Shown one piece after another: positions 7,287 to 15,775 of a DNA stretch of 64,000 nucleotides. The position numbers and the translations under genes are program-made. Positions within the stretch are counted from its first letter, which is position 1; each line of letters opens with the position of its first letter. Below the pieces are notes generated by a model. The model was not told the origin of the DNA. It saw only the letters and a program-made list of their open reading frames with translations, and made no database searches. The stretch comes from an uncultured Lachnospiraceae bacterium (lineage in GTDB: Bacteria > Bacillota > Clostridia > Lachnospirales > Lachnospiraceae), in assembly GCA_910586205.1 (NCBI GenBank), contig CAJUGD010000003.1, positions 143,385-207,384 of the forward strand. Direction: 5' to 3'.

Positions 7287-8519
7287 ATGTTGAAGAAATT
7301 TCTGGCAGCAGCAACGGCTATTGTAATGGCAGCAAGTTTAGCGGCATGTGGTTCCGGATCAACGCCATCGTCCAATGATGTGCCGGCAGAGACAAAAGCA
7401 GAGGAACAGGCAGCAGGAGCAGAAGCGGGAGATGCTGCAGGAGAAGCCTCCGGAGCAGGAAGCTACAAGATCGGCCTGATGATCAGCCCTCTTGCAACCC
7501 GCGAGGAATATTACAGAACAGCAGAGATGTTAATTGAGCAGTATGGAGCAGATAAATTCGTGATGGACGTTTATCCGGAGGATCCTCAAAATGAACAGGA
7601 GGTTACGATTTCGAAAGCTTTGAATATTGCCATGGATCCGGATGTTAAGGCTATGATCTTTGATTCGGCAGATATCGGAACCATTGCGGCGGTAAATAAG
7701 ATTAAAGAAGAACGGCCGGATATTAAGATTCTGTTTGGCTCCTTAAATGAGGATGTCTATGAGATGGCTAAGGTGGGCGATATTATGCTGACCATTGATC
7801 CGGAGCTGTATGGTGAGTCTGTAGCGCAGATGGCTGTGAATGCAGGAGCAAAGCATTTTATTTTTTACAGCTTTGCTCGTCATATGAGCAATTCTATGAA
7901 GGTGCGGTATCTGGAATCCATGAAAAGGGTTTGTGAGGAGAACGGTGTTGCCTTTGAGCAGGTTACGATGCCGGATCCCATGGGTGACGCAGGTGTGACT
8001 GGCGCTCAGCAGTTTATGCTAGAGAGCATTCCTTCTTTGATGGATCAGTATGGAACCAAGGATATTGCTTATTTTGCAACGGTAAGTACCATTCAGGAAT
8101 CTATGTTAAAGACGATTGTTGAGAACGGCGGCATTTATCCGTGTCACACAGACCCGTCTCCTTTCAGTGCATTTTCCGGAGCTCTTGGACTGGAAATTGA
8201 CGATGAGCACAAATATGATGCGGAGTATGTGACAGAGCTTATCACGAATAAGTTAGGTGAGTACAACATGAACGGAAGAGTAGGCGGCTGGGAAAAGTCT
8301 TTAGTCCGCTGTGAGATGGAGTTTTTGTTCCAGTATGCAATGGATTACTGTGAAGGAAAGCTCAATGAGGTTGACGGCAAGCCAGATGTGGAAGAAGTAG
8401 AGCGGCTTTTAGGCAGTATTTATGATCAGACGGCCAAATTTAATAATTGCACCAATGATACGACTGGAGAGGAGTATCCAAACTGGTTTACAGTTGCAAG
8501 AGATCTGTACGTTTTCTAA
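7287..8519 (+). CDS. DUF3798 substrate-binding lipoprotein
   Basis: A 410-residue secreted lipoprotein: MLKKFLAAATAIVMAASL leads to the lipobox LAAC, with the mature protein starting at Cys22 followed by a Ser/Glu/Ala-rich linker. The remainder (KIGLMISPLATREEYYRTAE, PDIKILFGSLNEDVYEM, TMPDPMGDAGVTGAQQF) matches the DUF3798 family, which has a periplasmic-binding-protein-like fold. The ATG at 7287 follows GAGGAGGATAAGA. The following genes encode a double ABC ATPase and two permeases of the simple-sugar class, so this is very likely the extracellular substrate receptor. The ligand is unknown; the esterase-like gene at the end of the operon hints at a plant cell-wall-derived sugar. Confidence 0.88.
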   Translation: MLKKFLAAATAIVMAASLAACGSGSTPSSNDVPAETKAEEQAAGAEAGDAAGEASGAGSYKIGLMISPLATREEYYRTAEMLIEQYGADKFVMDVYPEDPQNEQEVTISKALNIAMDPDVKAMIFDSADIGTIAAVNKIKEERPDIKILFGSLNEDVYEMAKVGDIMLTIDPELYGESVAQMAVNAGAKHFIFYSFARHMSNSMKVRYLESMKRVCEENGVAFEQVTMPDPMGDAGVTGAQQFMLESIPSLMDQYGTKDIAYFATVSTIQESMLKTIVENGGIYPCHTDPSPFSAFSGALGLEIDDEHKYDAEYVTELITNKLGEYNMNGRVGGWEKSLVRCEMEFLFQYAMDYCEGKLNEVDGKPDVEEVERLLGSIYDQTAKFNNCTNDTTGEEYPNWFTVARDLYVF

Positions 8520-8547
8520 GCTCGAATCACTGTTGACAAAGGATGAG

Positions 8548-8583
8548 ATGTGCTGTGACGTGGGGCTTTGCGTCACGGCACAT
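8548..8583 (+). promoter_or_regulatory. Intercistronic hairpin after binding-protein gene
   Basis: ATGTGCTGTGACG and CGTCACGGCACAT pair over 13 bp with one T-G wobble and a 10-base loop. It has only a short T run after it. Its position between receptor and transporter genes suggests mRNA stabilisation or partial termination that keeps receptor levels above transporter levels. Confidence 0.6.
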
Positions 8584-8630
8584 TTGTATATCAAGGCAGA
8601 TACTGCTCTGCGGGGCGTTAGGAGAAAAGA

Positions 8631-10211
8631 ATGCAGAATGTAATTTTGGAAATGAAGGGAATAGAAAAGGAGTTCGGCAGAAACAGAGTGCTCAAGGGAG
8701 TGGACCTGCAGGTGTCTGCAGGGGAGGTGGTTTCCCTGGTTGGGGAGAACGGGGCGGGGAAGTCTACCTTAATGAATATTCTCTTTGGTATGCCGGGGAT
8801 TGTAAACACAGGTGGGTATCAGGGAGAGATTACCTGGGATGGAGAGCCGGTAAAGATCACATCTCCGAGGCAGGCCATGAATCTGGGTATCGGAATGGTC
8901 CATCAGGAGTTTATGCTTCTTCCGGCCTATACAGTGACAGAAAATGTAAAGCTGAACCGGGAGCTTACAAAGCCAAATCCAATCAGCCGTGTGTTTGGGC
9001 AAAGCATGTGTACTTTGGATAAGGAGAGTATGAAAAGGGAGACGAAGACTGCTCTGGATAAAATTCACCTGGAGGTCAGTCCGTCTACAATCGTAGGAGG
9101 AATGTCAGTCGGTTTTAAGCAGTTTGTGGAGATTGCCAGAGAGATTGACAAGAAAAACATTAAGCTGATTGTGTTTGACGAGCCTACAGCCGTGCTGACA
9201 GATGTGGAGTCTAAGTGGCTTTTGGATACCATTGGGGAGATCTCTGCTTCTGGTGTGGCGGTGATTTTTATCAGCCATAAGCTTAATGAGGTCCTGGAAA
9301 TATCAGACAAGATTGTAGTGCTTCGTGACGGGGAGCTAGTGGAAACTTTGATGCGGGGACAGACGGATGCCACGGGTCTGGCTAAATCCATGGTAGGAAG
9401 AAATGTGGACTTTTCTTCCATGGCAGGCCGTTCGGCAGAGGAGATTGAGAAGCGGGAAACGGTTCTGTCCATAAAGGAGCTTCATGTAAATATGCCAGGA
9501 GAGAAGGCAAAGGGAATCACCATTGATGTACATAAGGGAGAAATCTTAGGCTTCTGCGGACTGGCGGGCCAGGGAAAGCTAGCGATTGCCAACGGGATTG
9601 CAGGGCTGTATCCATCTTCGGGGGAAGTGATATATAAGGGAGAAAAACTGCCCTTTAAAAAGCCTCTGGCAGTCTTAAAAAACGGAATCGGATTTGTATC
9701 AGAAGACAGAAGGGGAATCGGACTGCTTTTGGAAGAAAGTATTAAGATGAATATCTGCCTTTTGGCCATGCAGATCAAAAATCGCTTTTTCCGGTCTTTT
9801 GGATTGTTTAAACAGGTAGATAAAGGAGACATGAAGGCTGTGGCTGATGCCATGATCGAGGAATTAGGAATTAAATGTGTAAGCTGTGAGCAATATCCCA
9901 AGGATTTAAGCGGAGGAAATCAGCAGAAGGTCTGTATTGCCAGAGCTGTGGTTTTTGAACCTGAGGTGCTGTTTGTGTCTGAGCCCACAAGAGGGATTGA
10001 TATCGGAGCTAAGAAGGTAATTTTAGATTATCTTGTCAATTTAAACAGGGAAAAGGGAACCACCATTGTGATTACATCCAGTGAGCTGACAGAGCTTCGA
10101 TCCATGTGTGATCGGATTGCCGTGGTATATGATGGAAAAGTCAAAGCGGTTTTAAAACCAGAGGACTCAGATGAACGGTTTGGCCTGCTGATGTCCGGCC
10201 TGGATGCGTAG
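8631..10211 (+). CDS. Sugar-type ABC transporter ATPase (two ABC domains)
   Basis: A 526-residue fused ATPase of the RbsA/MglA/XylG class. In domain 1 the Walker A is GENGAGKS and Walker B is LIVFDEPT, but the signature is degenerate (MSVGFKQ). In domain 2 the Walker A is degenerate (GLAGQGK), while the signature LSGGNQQK and Walker B (VLFVSEPTRGID) are intact. This complementary degeneration is typical of the class, where the two composite ATP sites are unequal. TTAGGAGAAAAG precedes the ATG. It is followed closely by two permease genes and preceded by the DUF3798 receptor, so it powers their import system at the inner face of the membrane. Confidence 0.92.
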   Translation: MQNVILEMKGIEKEFGRNRVLKGVDLQVSAGEVVSLVGENGAGKSTLMNILFGMPGIVNTGGYQGEITWDGEPVKITSPRQAMNLGIGMVHQEFMLLPAYTVTENVKLNRELTKPNPISRVFGQSMCTLDKESMKRETKTALDKIHLEVSPSTIVGGMSVGFKQFVEIAREIDKKNIKLIVFDEPTAVLTDVESKWLLDTIGEISASGVAVIFISHKLNEVLEISDKIVVLRDGELVETLMRGQTDATGLAKSMVGRNVDFSSMAGRSAEEIEKRETVLSIKELHVNMPGEKAKGITIDVHKGEILGFCGLAGQGKLAIANGIAGLYPSSGEVIYKGEKLPFKKPLAVLKNGIGFVSEDRRGIGLLLEESIKMNICLLAMQIKNRFFRSFGLFKQVDKGDMKAVADAMIEELGIKCVSCEQYPKDLSGGNQQKVCIARAVVFEPEVLFVSEPTRGIDIGAKKVILDYLVNLNREKGTTIVITSSELTELRSMCDRIAVVYDGKVKAVLKPEDSDERFGLLMSGLDA

Positions 10212-10225
10212 GAGGTGAACGGAAG

Positions 10226-11266
10226 ATGAGAAGCAAAATGAGTAAATATGTAGAGAGCTTTGGTGTTACAAGAATTGTGGCTATCACATTTTTCCTGGCA
10301 GTAGCGGTTTTGGTTCCGGTTTTGCACTTAAACACATTAACCTTGTATTCACAGGCATTGACGAGAATGGCTATGAATGGGGTTTTAGTGCTGACCATGG
10401 TGCCGATTATGGTGTGCGGCGCCGGCATGAACTTTGCCCTTCCTATTGGCATTATCTGCGGACTGATCGGCGGATTGATCAGCCTGAATATGGAGCTGAC
10501 CGGATTTGCAGGCTTTTTTGCTGCGATTGCCTTTTCTATCCCTTTTGCACTGGTATTTGGATATCTGTATGGACTTTTGATGAACCGGGTAAAAGGTTCT
10601 GAGATGATGATTGCTACCTATGTAGGCTTTGCCATGATCTCAGTCATGTGCATTGTGTGGCTGTTCATTCCTCTGGATAATCTGATTCTGCGGATGCAGA
10701 TGGGACGCGGAGTACGAAAAGATGTGGTGCTTTCCGATTATTGGGCAAAGGTGCTGGATGAGTTTCATCCGATTGAGCTTGGTGGTCTGACCATTCCTAC
10801 CGGTACATTTTTGTTTTTGTTTGTCATGTGTTTTTTGGTCTACCTTTATATGAACTCTAAGACCGGCATGATGATGCGGGCAGCAGGCCAGAATCCCGGC
10901 TTGGCAGAGGCGAATGGAATCAATGTAGACAAGATGAGAATCTGGGGTATTACCCTCTCTACGGTGCTGGGAGCCATCGGGATTTTAGTGTATGCCCAAA
11001 GCTTTGGATTTCTCCAGTTTTATGATTCTCCAAAGATGATGTCCTTTTCAGCCGTGGCAGCAGTTTTAATCGGCGGAGCTTCCAACAAAAAAGCATCCAT
11101 CTTTAATGTGGTTTTTGGGGTTATGGTGTTCCAAGGATTGCTGACCCTGTCGCTGCCGGTTGCGAATGTGATTCTACCGGAGAGCAATATTTCGGATATT
11201 GTAAGAATGATTATCAGTAATGGAATTATTCTGTATGCATTGGGAAAGGGCTCGGGGCAAAAATGA
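10226..11266 (+). CDS. ABC transporter permease (simple-sugar class) 1
   Basis: A 346-residue permease of the BPD_transp_2 family with about eight to ten hydrophobic segments. Family features include GAGMNFALPIGIICGLIGG near the N-terminus and GQNPGLAEANGINVDKMRIW in the cytoplasmic loop that contacts the ATPase. TAGGAGGTGAACGGAAG lies before the ATG, 14 bases after the ATPase stop. It ends in an ATGA overlap with the second permease, so the two are made together and probably form a heterodimeric channel. Substrate specificity is not visible. Confidence 0.9.
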   Translation: MRSKMSKYVESFGVTRIVAITFFLAVAVLVPVLHLNTLTLYSQALTRMAMNGVLVLTMVPIMVCGAGMNFALPIGIICGLIGGLISLNMELTGFAGFFAAIAFSIPFALVFGYLYGLLMNRVKGSEMMIATYVGFAMISVMCIVWLFIPLDNLILRMQMGRGVRKDVVLSDYWAKVLDEFHPIELGGLTIPTGTFLFLFVMCFLVYLYMNSKTGMMMRAAGQNPGLAEANGINVDKMRIWGITLSTVLGAIGILVYAQSFGFLQFYDSPKMMSFSAVAAVLIGGASNKKASIFNVVFGVMVFQGLLTLSLPVANVILPESNISDIVRMIISNGIILYALGKGSGQK

Positions 11267-12507
11267 AGAAAATAAAAAATTATATTTCAGAAAATCTTGT
11301 GGTGATTTTTTTCGCGGTGTTGTGTGTTCTGGCTTATCTGATAGCAGGACAGGCTCCGTATGTGGTTGCCAGTGACCTGATTAACCGTGTGATGAGAAAC
11401 AGCATTATGGTTCTGGCATTGATTATTCCCATTATGACGGGAATGGGGTTGAACTTTGGCATTGTAGTGGGAGCTATGAGCGCCCAGGCGGCATTGATCT
11501 TTATCACTCACTGGAGGCTGACCGGGATGATGGGGATTGGGGTGGCTTTGGTGATCTGTACTTTGATTTCTATTGTCTGCGGATATTTGCTGGGAAGGCT
11601 GTTTAACAAGACCAGAGGGCAGGAAATGATCACAGGAATGATTGCCGGATATTTCGGGCAGGGCATTTATCTGTTGATTTTTCTGGTTCTGATGGGTACT
11701 GTGATTCCTTTCTGGGATGACCAGATTAGTATCAGCACCGGAATTGGAGTAAAAGACACTTTGAATCTGATTGACGGCATGAAGGGCGCTTTGGACGGAG
11801 TGCTGAAGCTGCATCTGTCTACGGTTTTGATGATTGTGTTTGGGATTTTGACAGCTTTTACCGCATATAAGCTTTGGAGAGAAAAGGATTCCATGGAAAA
11901 GGCAGAGCGCATATCCTGTCTTGCCAAGTGGGCCGGGTTTGGGATTGGTCTGCTGCTGCTTCTGGTGATTCCGCCTGTGGCGGCTGTGGTAAAAAAGTGC
12001 TCGGTTCCCATCGCTACTTTATTTTTTATCCTGTTAGTCAGCGTTTTGTGTCAGTTTATCACCAGGACAAAGCTTGGACAGGATTTCAGAAGTGTGGGAA
12101 ATGATATTCACATTGCAGAGGCTTCGGGAATTGACGTAAGCCGGATCCGTATTCTGGCCACTATTTTTTCTACGGTGCTGGCTTCTTGGGGACAGCTGAC
12201 CTTTCTGCAGAATATGGGGACCTTCAGCACCTATACGGCGCAGCAGAATGTAGGCACTTATGCCATTGCCGCTCTGCTGGTAGGAGGAGCTACCATTGAT
12301 AAGGCCAATGTGAAGCAAGCATTTACAGGGGTGGTTTTGTTTCAGCTTTTGTTTCTCTTGGCACCGGCTGCCGGCACAAAGATCTTTCATGACACCCAAG
12401 TGGGAGAATATTTCCGGACAGTTATTTCCAATGGTGTGATTGCAGTCGCATTGGTTCTGCATGCTATGAACAAGCTGAAACAGAATGCAGAAGAAGCAGA
12501 TCTATAA
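11263..12507 (+). CDS. ABC transporter permease (simple-sugar class) 2
   Basis: A 414-residue permease paralogous to the previous gene, with GMGLNFGIVVGAMSAQAALI and the coupling loop VGNDIHIAEASGIDVSRIRI. It is longer than its partner because of a central insertion around residues 150-270 that includes a charged cytoplasmic-looking stretch (WREKDSMEKAERISCLAKW). The start overlaps the stop of permease 1. It completes a receptor, ATPase and two-permease importer. The stop lies 43 bases before the start I chose for the hydrolase gene. Confidence 0.88.
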   Translation: MKKIKNYISENLVVIFFAVLCVLAYLIAGQAPYVVASDLINRVMRNSIMVLALIIPIMTGMGLNFGIVVGAMSAQAALIFITHWRLTGMMGIGVALVICTLISIVCGYLLGRLFNKTRGQEMITGMIAGYFGQGIYLLIFLVLMGTVIPFWDDQISISTGIGVKDTLNLIDGMKGALDGVLKLHLSTVLMIVFGILTAFTAYKLWREKDSMEKAERISCLAKWAGFGIGLLLLLVIPPVAAVVKKCSVPIATLFFILLVSVLCQFITRTKLGQDFRSVGNDIHIAEASGIDVSRIRILATIFSTVLASWGQLTFLQNMGTFSTYTAQQNVGTYAIAALLVGGATIDKANVKQAFTGVVLFQLLFLLAPAAGTKIFHDTQVGEYFRTVISNGVIAVALVLHAMNKLKQNAEEADL

Positions 12508-12550
12508 AATGGTTTATGAAAATAGAAAAGATATAAAGGAGAATAAGAAC

Positions 12551-13681
12551 ATGGTTAAGATGCCTGAAAACAAGAGAAATGTTCCGTCCCTGTTTACCTG
12601 CCAGGACGGTACTCAAATTACAACGGCACAGGAGTGGATGGATAAGCGCAGGCCGGAGATTCTGGAAATGCTGACCAGAGAGGAATATGGGCGTCTTCCG
12701 GATATGAGCGATGTAAAGGTAGAGATCCAAGTCACTGCTGTAAGGCAGGGAGACAGCATAATGAATGGACGCGCAGTCCGTAAGACTGTGGAAGTGGAAA
12801 GCATTCGCAAGGATCGTCATTTTATTTTTACTTTTGATGTGTTTATTCCGGTCAGCGCCCCCAAACCAGTACCGGCCTTTGTGGAGATCTGCAACCGGGG
12901 ACCTATGAACTGTGATCCGGCCCGTGAGCTTTTAAGCTCGTTTTATCCGGCAGAGACAATTATTTCCCGTGGGTATGCTTGCGCCGCTTTTCGGACTCAT
13001 GAGGTAGCGCCGGATTATGAGGAGGGCTTTCGGACTGGCTTTCACCGGCTGTTTCCGGAATATGCAGACAACCGTGCAGAGGATGACTGGGGAACCATAA
13101 CCGTGTGGGCATGGGCAGCCAGTCGGGTTATGGATTATTTTGAGATGGATCCCATGATTGATGAAAAACGGGTAGCTGTGGTGGGACATTCCAGAGGGGG
13201 CAAGACTGCTCTGTGGTGCGGAGCCCAGGATGAGCGGTTTGCCATGGCAGTCAGCAGTTGTTCCGGAAACAGCGGAGATGCCATTTCCCGGGGAAAGACC
13301 GGGGAGAGCATTCGTCAGATATTAGATCGTTTTCCGTTTTGGTTTGCCAAAAATTATCAGAAATATGCGGGTCACGAGGAAGAAATGCCTTTTGATCAGC
13401 ATATGCTGGTGGCGCTTATGGCGCCTCGGCTGGTATATACCTCTACAAAAAGCAATGACAGTTGGGCGGATCCGGCGTCTGAATTTGAAAGTCTGGTTCA
13501 GGCGGATCCGGTGTATCAGCTTTTTGGGAAAACAGGGTTATCCCAGTGGGAGAGACCTTATCCGGAGCAGCCATTACACGAGGGGCATATCGGGCATCAT
13601 CATAAGACGGGCGAACACACCATGGATGATTATGATTGGGATCTGTATATGGATTATGCAGATAAACATATGAAAGGATAA
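12551..13681 (+). CDS. Glucuronoyl-esterase-like (CE15-type) alpha/beta hydrolase
   Basis: A 376-residue alpha/beta hydrolase. The nucleophile elbow is VVGHSRGGKTALW with Ser214, followed by GAQDERFAMAVSSCSGNSGD, FPFWF, FDQHMLVALMAPR and SWADPASEFES, an order that matches bacterial CE15 4-O-methylglucuronoyl esterases. A His-rich segment near the C-terminus (HEGHIGHHH) is a likely source of the catalytic histidine. There is no signal peptide, so it should act in the cytoplasm on imported ester-linked oligosaccharides, unlike secreted CE15 enzymes. AAAGGAG sits nine bases before the ATG at 12551; an upstream ATG at 12485 overlaps the permease and lacks a site. A general sugar esterase is the alternative. 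Confidence 0.75.
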   Translation: MVKMPENKRNVPSLFTCQDGTQITTAQEWMDKRRPEILEMLTREEYGRLPDMSDVKVEIQVTAVRQGDSIMNGRAVRKTVEVESIRKDRHFIFTFDVFIPVSAPKPVPAFVEICNRGPMNCDPARELLSSFYPAETIISRGYACAAFRTHEVAPDYEEGFRTGFHRLFPEYADNRAEDDWGTITVWAWAASRVMDYFEMDPMIDEKRVAVVGHSRGGKTALWCGAQDERFAMAVSSCSGNSGDAISRGKTGESIRQILDRFPFWFAKNYQKYAGHEEEMPFDQHMLVALMAPRLVYTSTKSNDSWADPASEFESLVQADPVYQLFGKTGLSQWERPYPEQPLHEGHIGHHHKTGEHTMDDYDWDLYMDYADKHMKG

Positions 13682-13722
13682 ACAAAAAGTGACCTTTGGT
13701 CCCCAAATTATGAAATTGTGAA

Positions 13723-13751
13723 ATGACAAATGTGGGAAGTAGTTGTATAAT
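13723..13751 (+). promoter_or_regulatory. Promoter of FCD-GntR regulator
   Basis: ATGACA (13723-13728), 17 bp, TATAAT (13746-13751): five of six and six of six consensus matches. TTTGG-TCC-CCAAA lies upstream as a small dyad. Confidence 0.7.
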
Positions 13752-13869
13752 GAAGATGAAAGCTTAAGGAGAAAGTCCTTCTGATTAGAAGAAAAATTCT
13801 ATTGGCAATGGAAAGGAAATCAGGACATGGGGCAGGAACAGGGAACGCTGCAACGATCAGGGAGGTAAC

Positions 13870-14547
13870 ATGAGAACTACGGGACAAACACGGGTGGAAA
13901 AATCATCGGAGGATATCCTGCAGTATATCAAGGATCATAATTTGACAGCCGGAGATAAGCTTCCTACAGAGATGGAGCTGTCAAAACTTTTGGGGGTAGG
14001 AAGAAATACAGTGAGGGAAGCTTTAAGGCTTTTGCTTTCCAGGAACATTGTGGTGATACGACAGGGAGCAGGTTCTTTTGTCTCAGATAAGAACGGGGTT
14101 TCTGATGACCCTCTGGGGTTTTTTATGGTTGATGACAGGAAAAAGCTGATTGAAGACTTGCTGCAGGCCAGAGTGATTATTGAGCCTCAGATTGCTGCGA
14201 TAGCCGCTCAGAACCGGACGGAGGAAGAACTGGCTCGTCTTGAGGATGCATTGAAGAATGTGGAGCAGGCTATGACAGAGCGCAGTAACTTTTCTGTGGA
14301 GGACGAGGAGTTTCACACCTGCATTGCAAACTGTACCCACAACAATGTGATTGCAGAGCTGATTCCGGTTATCACAAAGGGAATCGTAGAGTTTTCCTCC
14401 GGAGTAAAAAAACAAGAATATCAGCAAACCTTGGTTTCCCACAGGAATATCTTTATTGCCATTCGTGACAAAAAGCCCATAGAGGCGTCACAGGCCATGG
14501 GCTATCATCTTTTGTATAACCAAAACCGATATCTTCAGGAGTTATGA
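13870..14547 (+). CDS. GntR/FadR-type (FCD) transcriptional regulator
   Basis: A 225-residue regulator. The N-terminal winged helix (KLPTEMELSKLLGVGRNTVR, then EALRLLLSRNIVVIRQGAGS) is followed by an all-helical FCD ligand-binding domain with EFHTCIANCTHNN, containing the Asp/His metal-binding pattern of the family. GGGAGGTAAC precedes the ATG. It has its own promoter and is separated from the ABC operon by 188 bases, so it may control that operon, the neighbouring TRAP genes, or both. FCD regulators typically respond to organic acids or sugar acids. Confidence 0.88.
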   Translation: MRTTGQTRVEKSSEDILQYIKDHNLTAGDKLPTEMELSKLLGVGRNTVREALRLLLSRNIVVIRQGAGSFVSDKNGVSDDPLGFFMVDDRKKLIEDLLQARVIIEPQIAAIAAQNRTEEELARLEDALKNVEQAMTERSNFSVEDEEFHTCIANCTHNNVIAELIPVITKGIVEFSSGVKKQEYQQTLVSHRNIFIAIRDKKPIEASQAMGYHLLYNQNRYLQEL

Positions 14548-14552
14548 AAGGA

Positions 14553-14586
14553 AAAGTCCGTCTGCTTAAACACAGGCGGGCTTTTT
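14553..14586. terminator. Terminator between convergent regulator genes
   Basis: AGTCCGTCTG pairs with CAGGCGGGCT (one or two T-G pairs) and is flanked by A and T runs, so it can work in both directions. It overlaps the stop of the minus-strand gene at 14566. Confidence 0.75.
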
Positions 14587-15276
14587 GTGATGACAGATAT
14601 AATTTTTGATTTCTTCGGAGGCAGAATCAATCACTCGGTAAAGATTATTTAAATGAATGTGAATAGCTTTTGTCAGGGCCGTCTCATTCTTAGCAGCTAC
14701 GGCATCCAGAATAGCCTGATGCTGCCATACCAGCATCTCCGGATTTGGATCATATTTTAGAGCCAGAAAACGGGCTCTTTGATAATGAACATTGTTGGCC
14801 CCCATATAATCACGAACAAATTCTTTATGGGGAAGCTTGAGAAAAAGGAGATGGAACAAGTCATCTAATTGATGAGCTAAAATCAATTCATTTTTTTTGT
14901 AGGCATTCCATTGCTGATCTAAAAGTGACTGAAGCTCGTCAATCGAATCCTCATATGCATTCTCCCGCAGGGCATTCAGCATAACCTGTGTTTCTAAACA
15001 TTCTCGAACATATCGTACCTGCTCTAGATTTTCGTAGTCAATATAGGAAATAAAGCTGCCAACCTGAGGCTTAGAATCAATACAGCCTTCCAGGCGAAGC
15101 TGATGCAGCGCTTCACGGACCGGAACACGACTGCACCCATATTGGGAGGCCAGCTTCATTTCGCTTAACTTCTCGCCGGGAATTAATCGGATAGAGAAAA
15201 TATCGTCTCTCAACTGTTTATATATGGTTTGGGTAAGATTCAGAGTGCCGGGGTGACTGGAAACTATGTATGACAT
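14566..15276 (-). CDS. GntR-family (FCD) transcriptional regulator
   Basis: A 236-residue regulator beginning MSYIVSSHPGTLNLTQTIYK. The winged helix is at LIPGEKLSEMKLASQYGCSR and VPVREALHQLRLEG, followed by an FCD domain (LDDLFHLLFLKLPHKEF). AGGAG seven bases before 15276 fixes this start; a longer frame from 15363 lacks a site. It is transcribed divergently from the TRAP operon at 15776 from a near-consensus promoter (15366-15394), the usual arrangement for a local regulator. It is the leading candidate to bind the ATTCAT-N3-ATGAAT palindromes at 15660, 23596 and 23671, although palindromes with a GTATAC core at 15444 and 15642 are also possible FCD-type sites. Confidence 0.88.
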   Translation of the reverse strand: MSYIVSSHPGTLNLTQTIYKQLRDDIFSIRLIPGEKLSEMKLASQYGCSRVPVREALHQLRLEGCIDSKPQVGSFISYIDYENLEQVRYVRECLETQVMLNALRENAYEDSIDELQSLLDQQWNAYKKNELILAHQLDDLFHLLFLKLPHKEFVRDYMGANNVHYQRARFLALKYDPNPEMLVWQHQAILDAVAAKNETALTKAIHIHLNNLYRVIDSASEEIKNYICHHKKPACV

Positions 15277-15365
15277 AAAGGGACTCCTGTTCGTATTGCT
15301 GGCAGAATAACTTGGAAAGCAGTTTTTGTCTGTCCGTATCTGCGCAGAAGATAAATGTGTCATTA

Positions 15366-15394
15366 AGTATAACAGTAAAAAAGACGAGTGTCAA
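15366..15394 (-). promoter_or_regulatory. Promoter of gntR-type gene
   Basis: On the minus strand TTGACA (15389-15394), 17 bp, TATACT (15366-15371), about 90 bases before the start codon. Confidence 0.8.
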
Positions 15395-15417
15395 TGGCAG
15401 GCAGATTTGAATACATA

Positions 15418-15446
15418 TTGACATATGCTGTCTGATTGTGTATTAT
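15418..15446 (+). promoter_or_regulatory. Upstream promoter facing TRAP operon
   Basis: TTGACA (15418-15423), 17 bp, TATTAT (15441-15446). The perfect palindrome TATACTAGTATA (15444-15455) overlaps its -10, and a half-site GGATGAATT follows at 15473-15481. It would give a leader of about 320 bases, or make a separate short transcript. Confidence 0.6.
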
Positions 15447-15621
15447 ACTAGTATACATTTATGGAATATAAAGGATGAATTGTCAAGAAAACGAAGAAAT
15501 TGGTGTTTTTGGAACATAAAAAGGCGCGTGCGGCCTTTCGAGAAAAACGGAGAATAATTGTAAATAACGTATAATTTCATGAGAAAAATGTAAAAAAATT
15601 GTGAAAAACTGAAAATGCTTC

Positions 15622-15650
15622 TTGAAATATAAATAAAATAGGAGTATACT
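15622..15650 (+). promoter_or_regulatory. Promoter of TRAP/epimerase operon
   Basis: TTGAAA (15622-15627), 17 bp, TATACT (15645-15650). GAGTATACTC (15642-15651) is a palindrome over the -10. The 19-bp operator palindrome begins ten bases downstream. Confidence 0.8.
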
Positions 15651-15659
15651 CACTCTATA

Positions 15660-15678
15660 AAATTCATAGGATGAATTT
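15660..15678. promoter_or_regulatory. Operator palindrome ATTCAT-N3-ATGAAT, copy 1
   Basis: AAATTCAT AGG ATGAATTT is a perfect inverted repeat at the predicted transcription start of the TRAP operon. The same element is found upstream of the oxidoreductase operon at 23596-23618 and 23671-23689. The position predicts repression. Confidence 0.7.
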
Positions 15679-15775
15679 AGGCGAAGATGATAGCAATCCT
15701 GCAGAGGGTTCTATAAAAAGAGCCTGTATCAAAAGGGTCCACAGGCTACGAAAAAATACATGAGGAGGAACAGGA

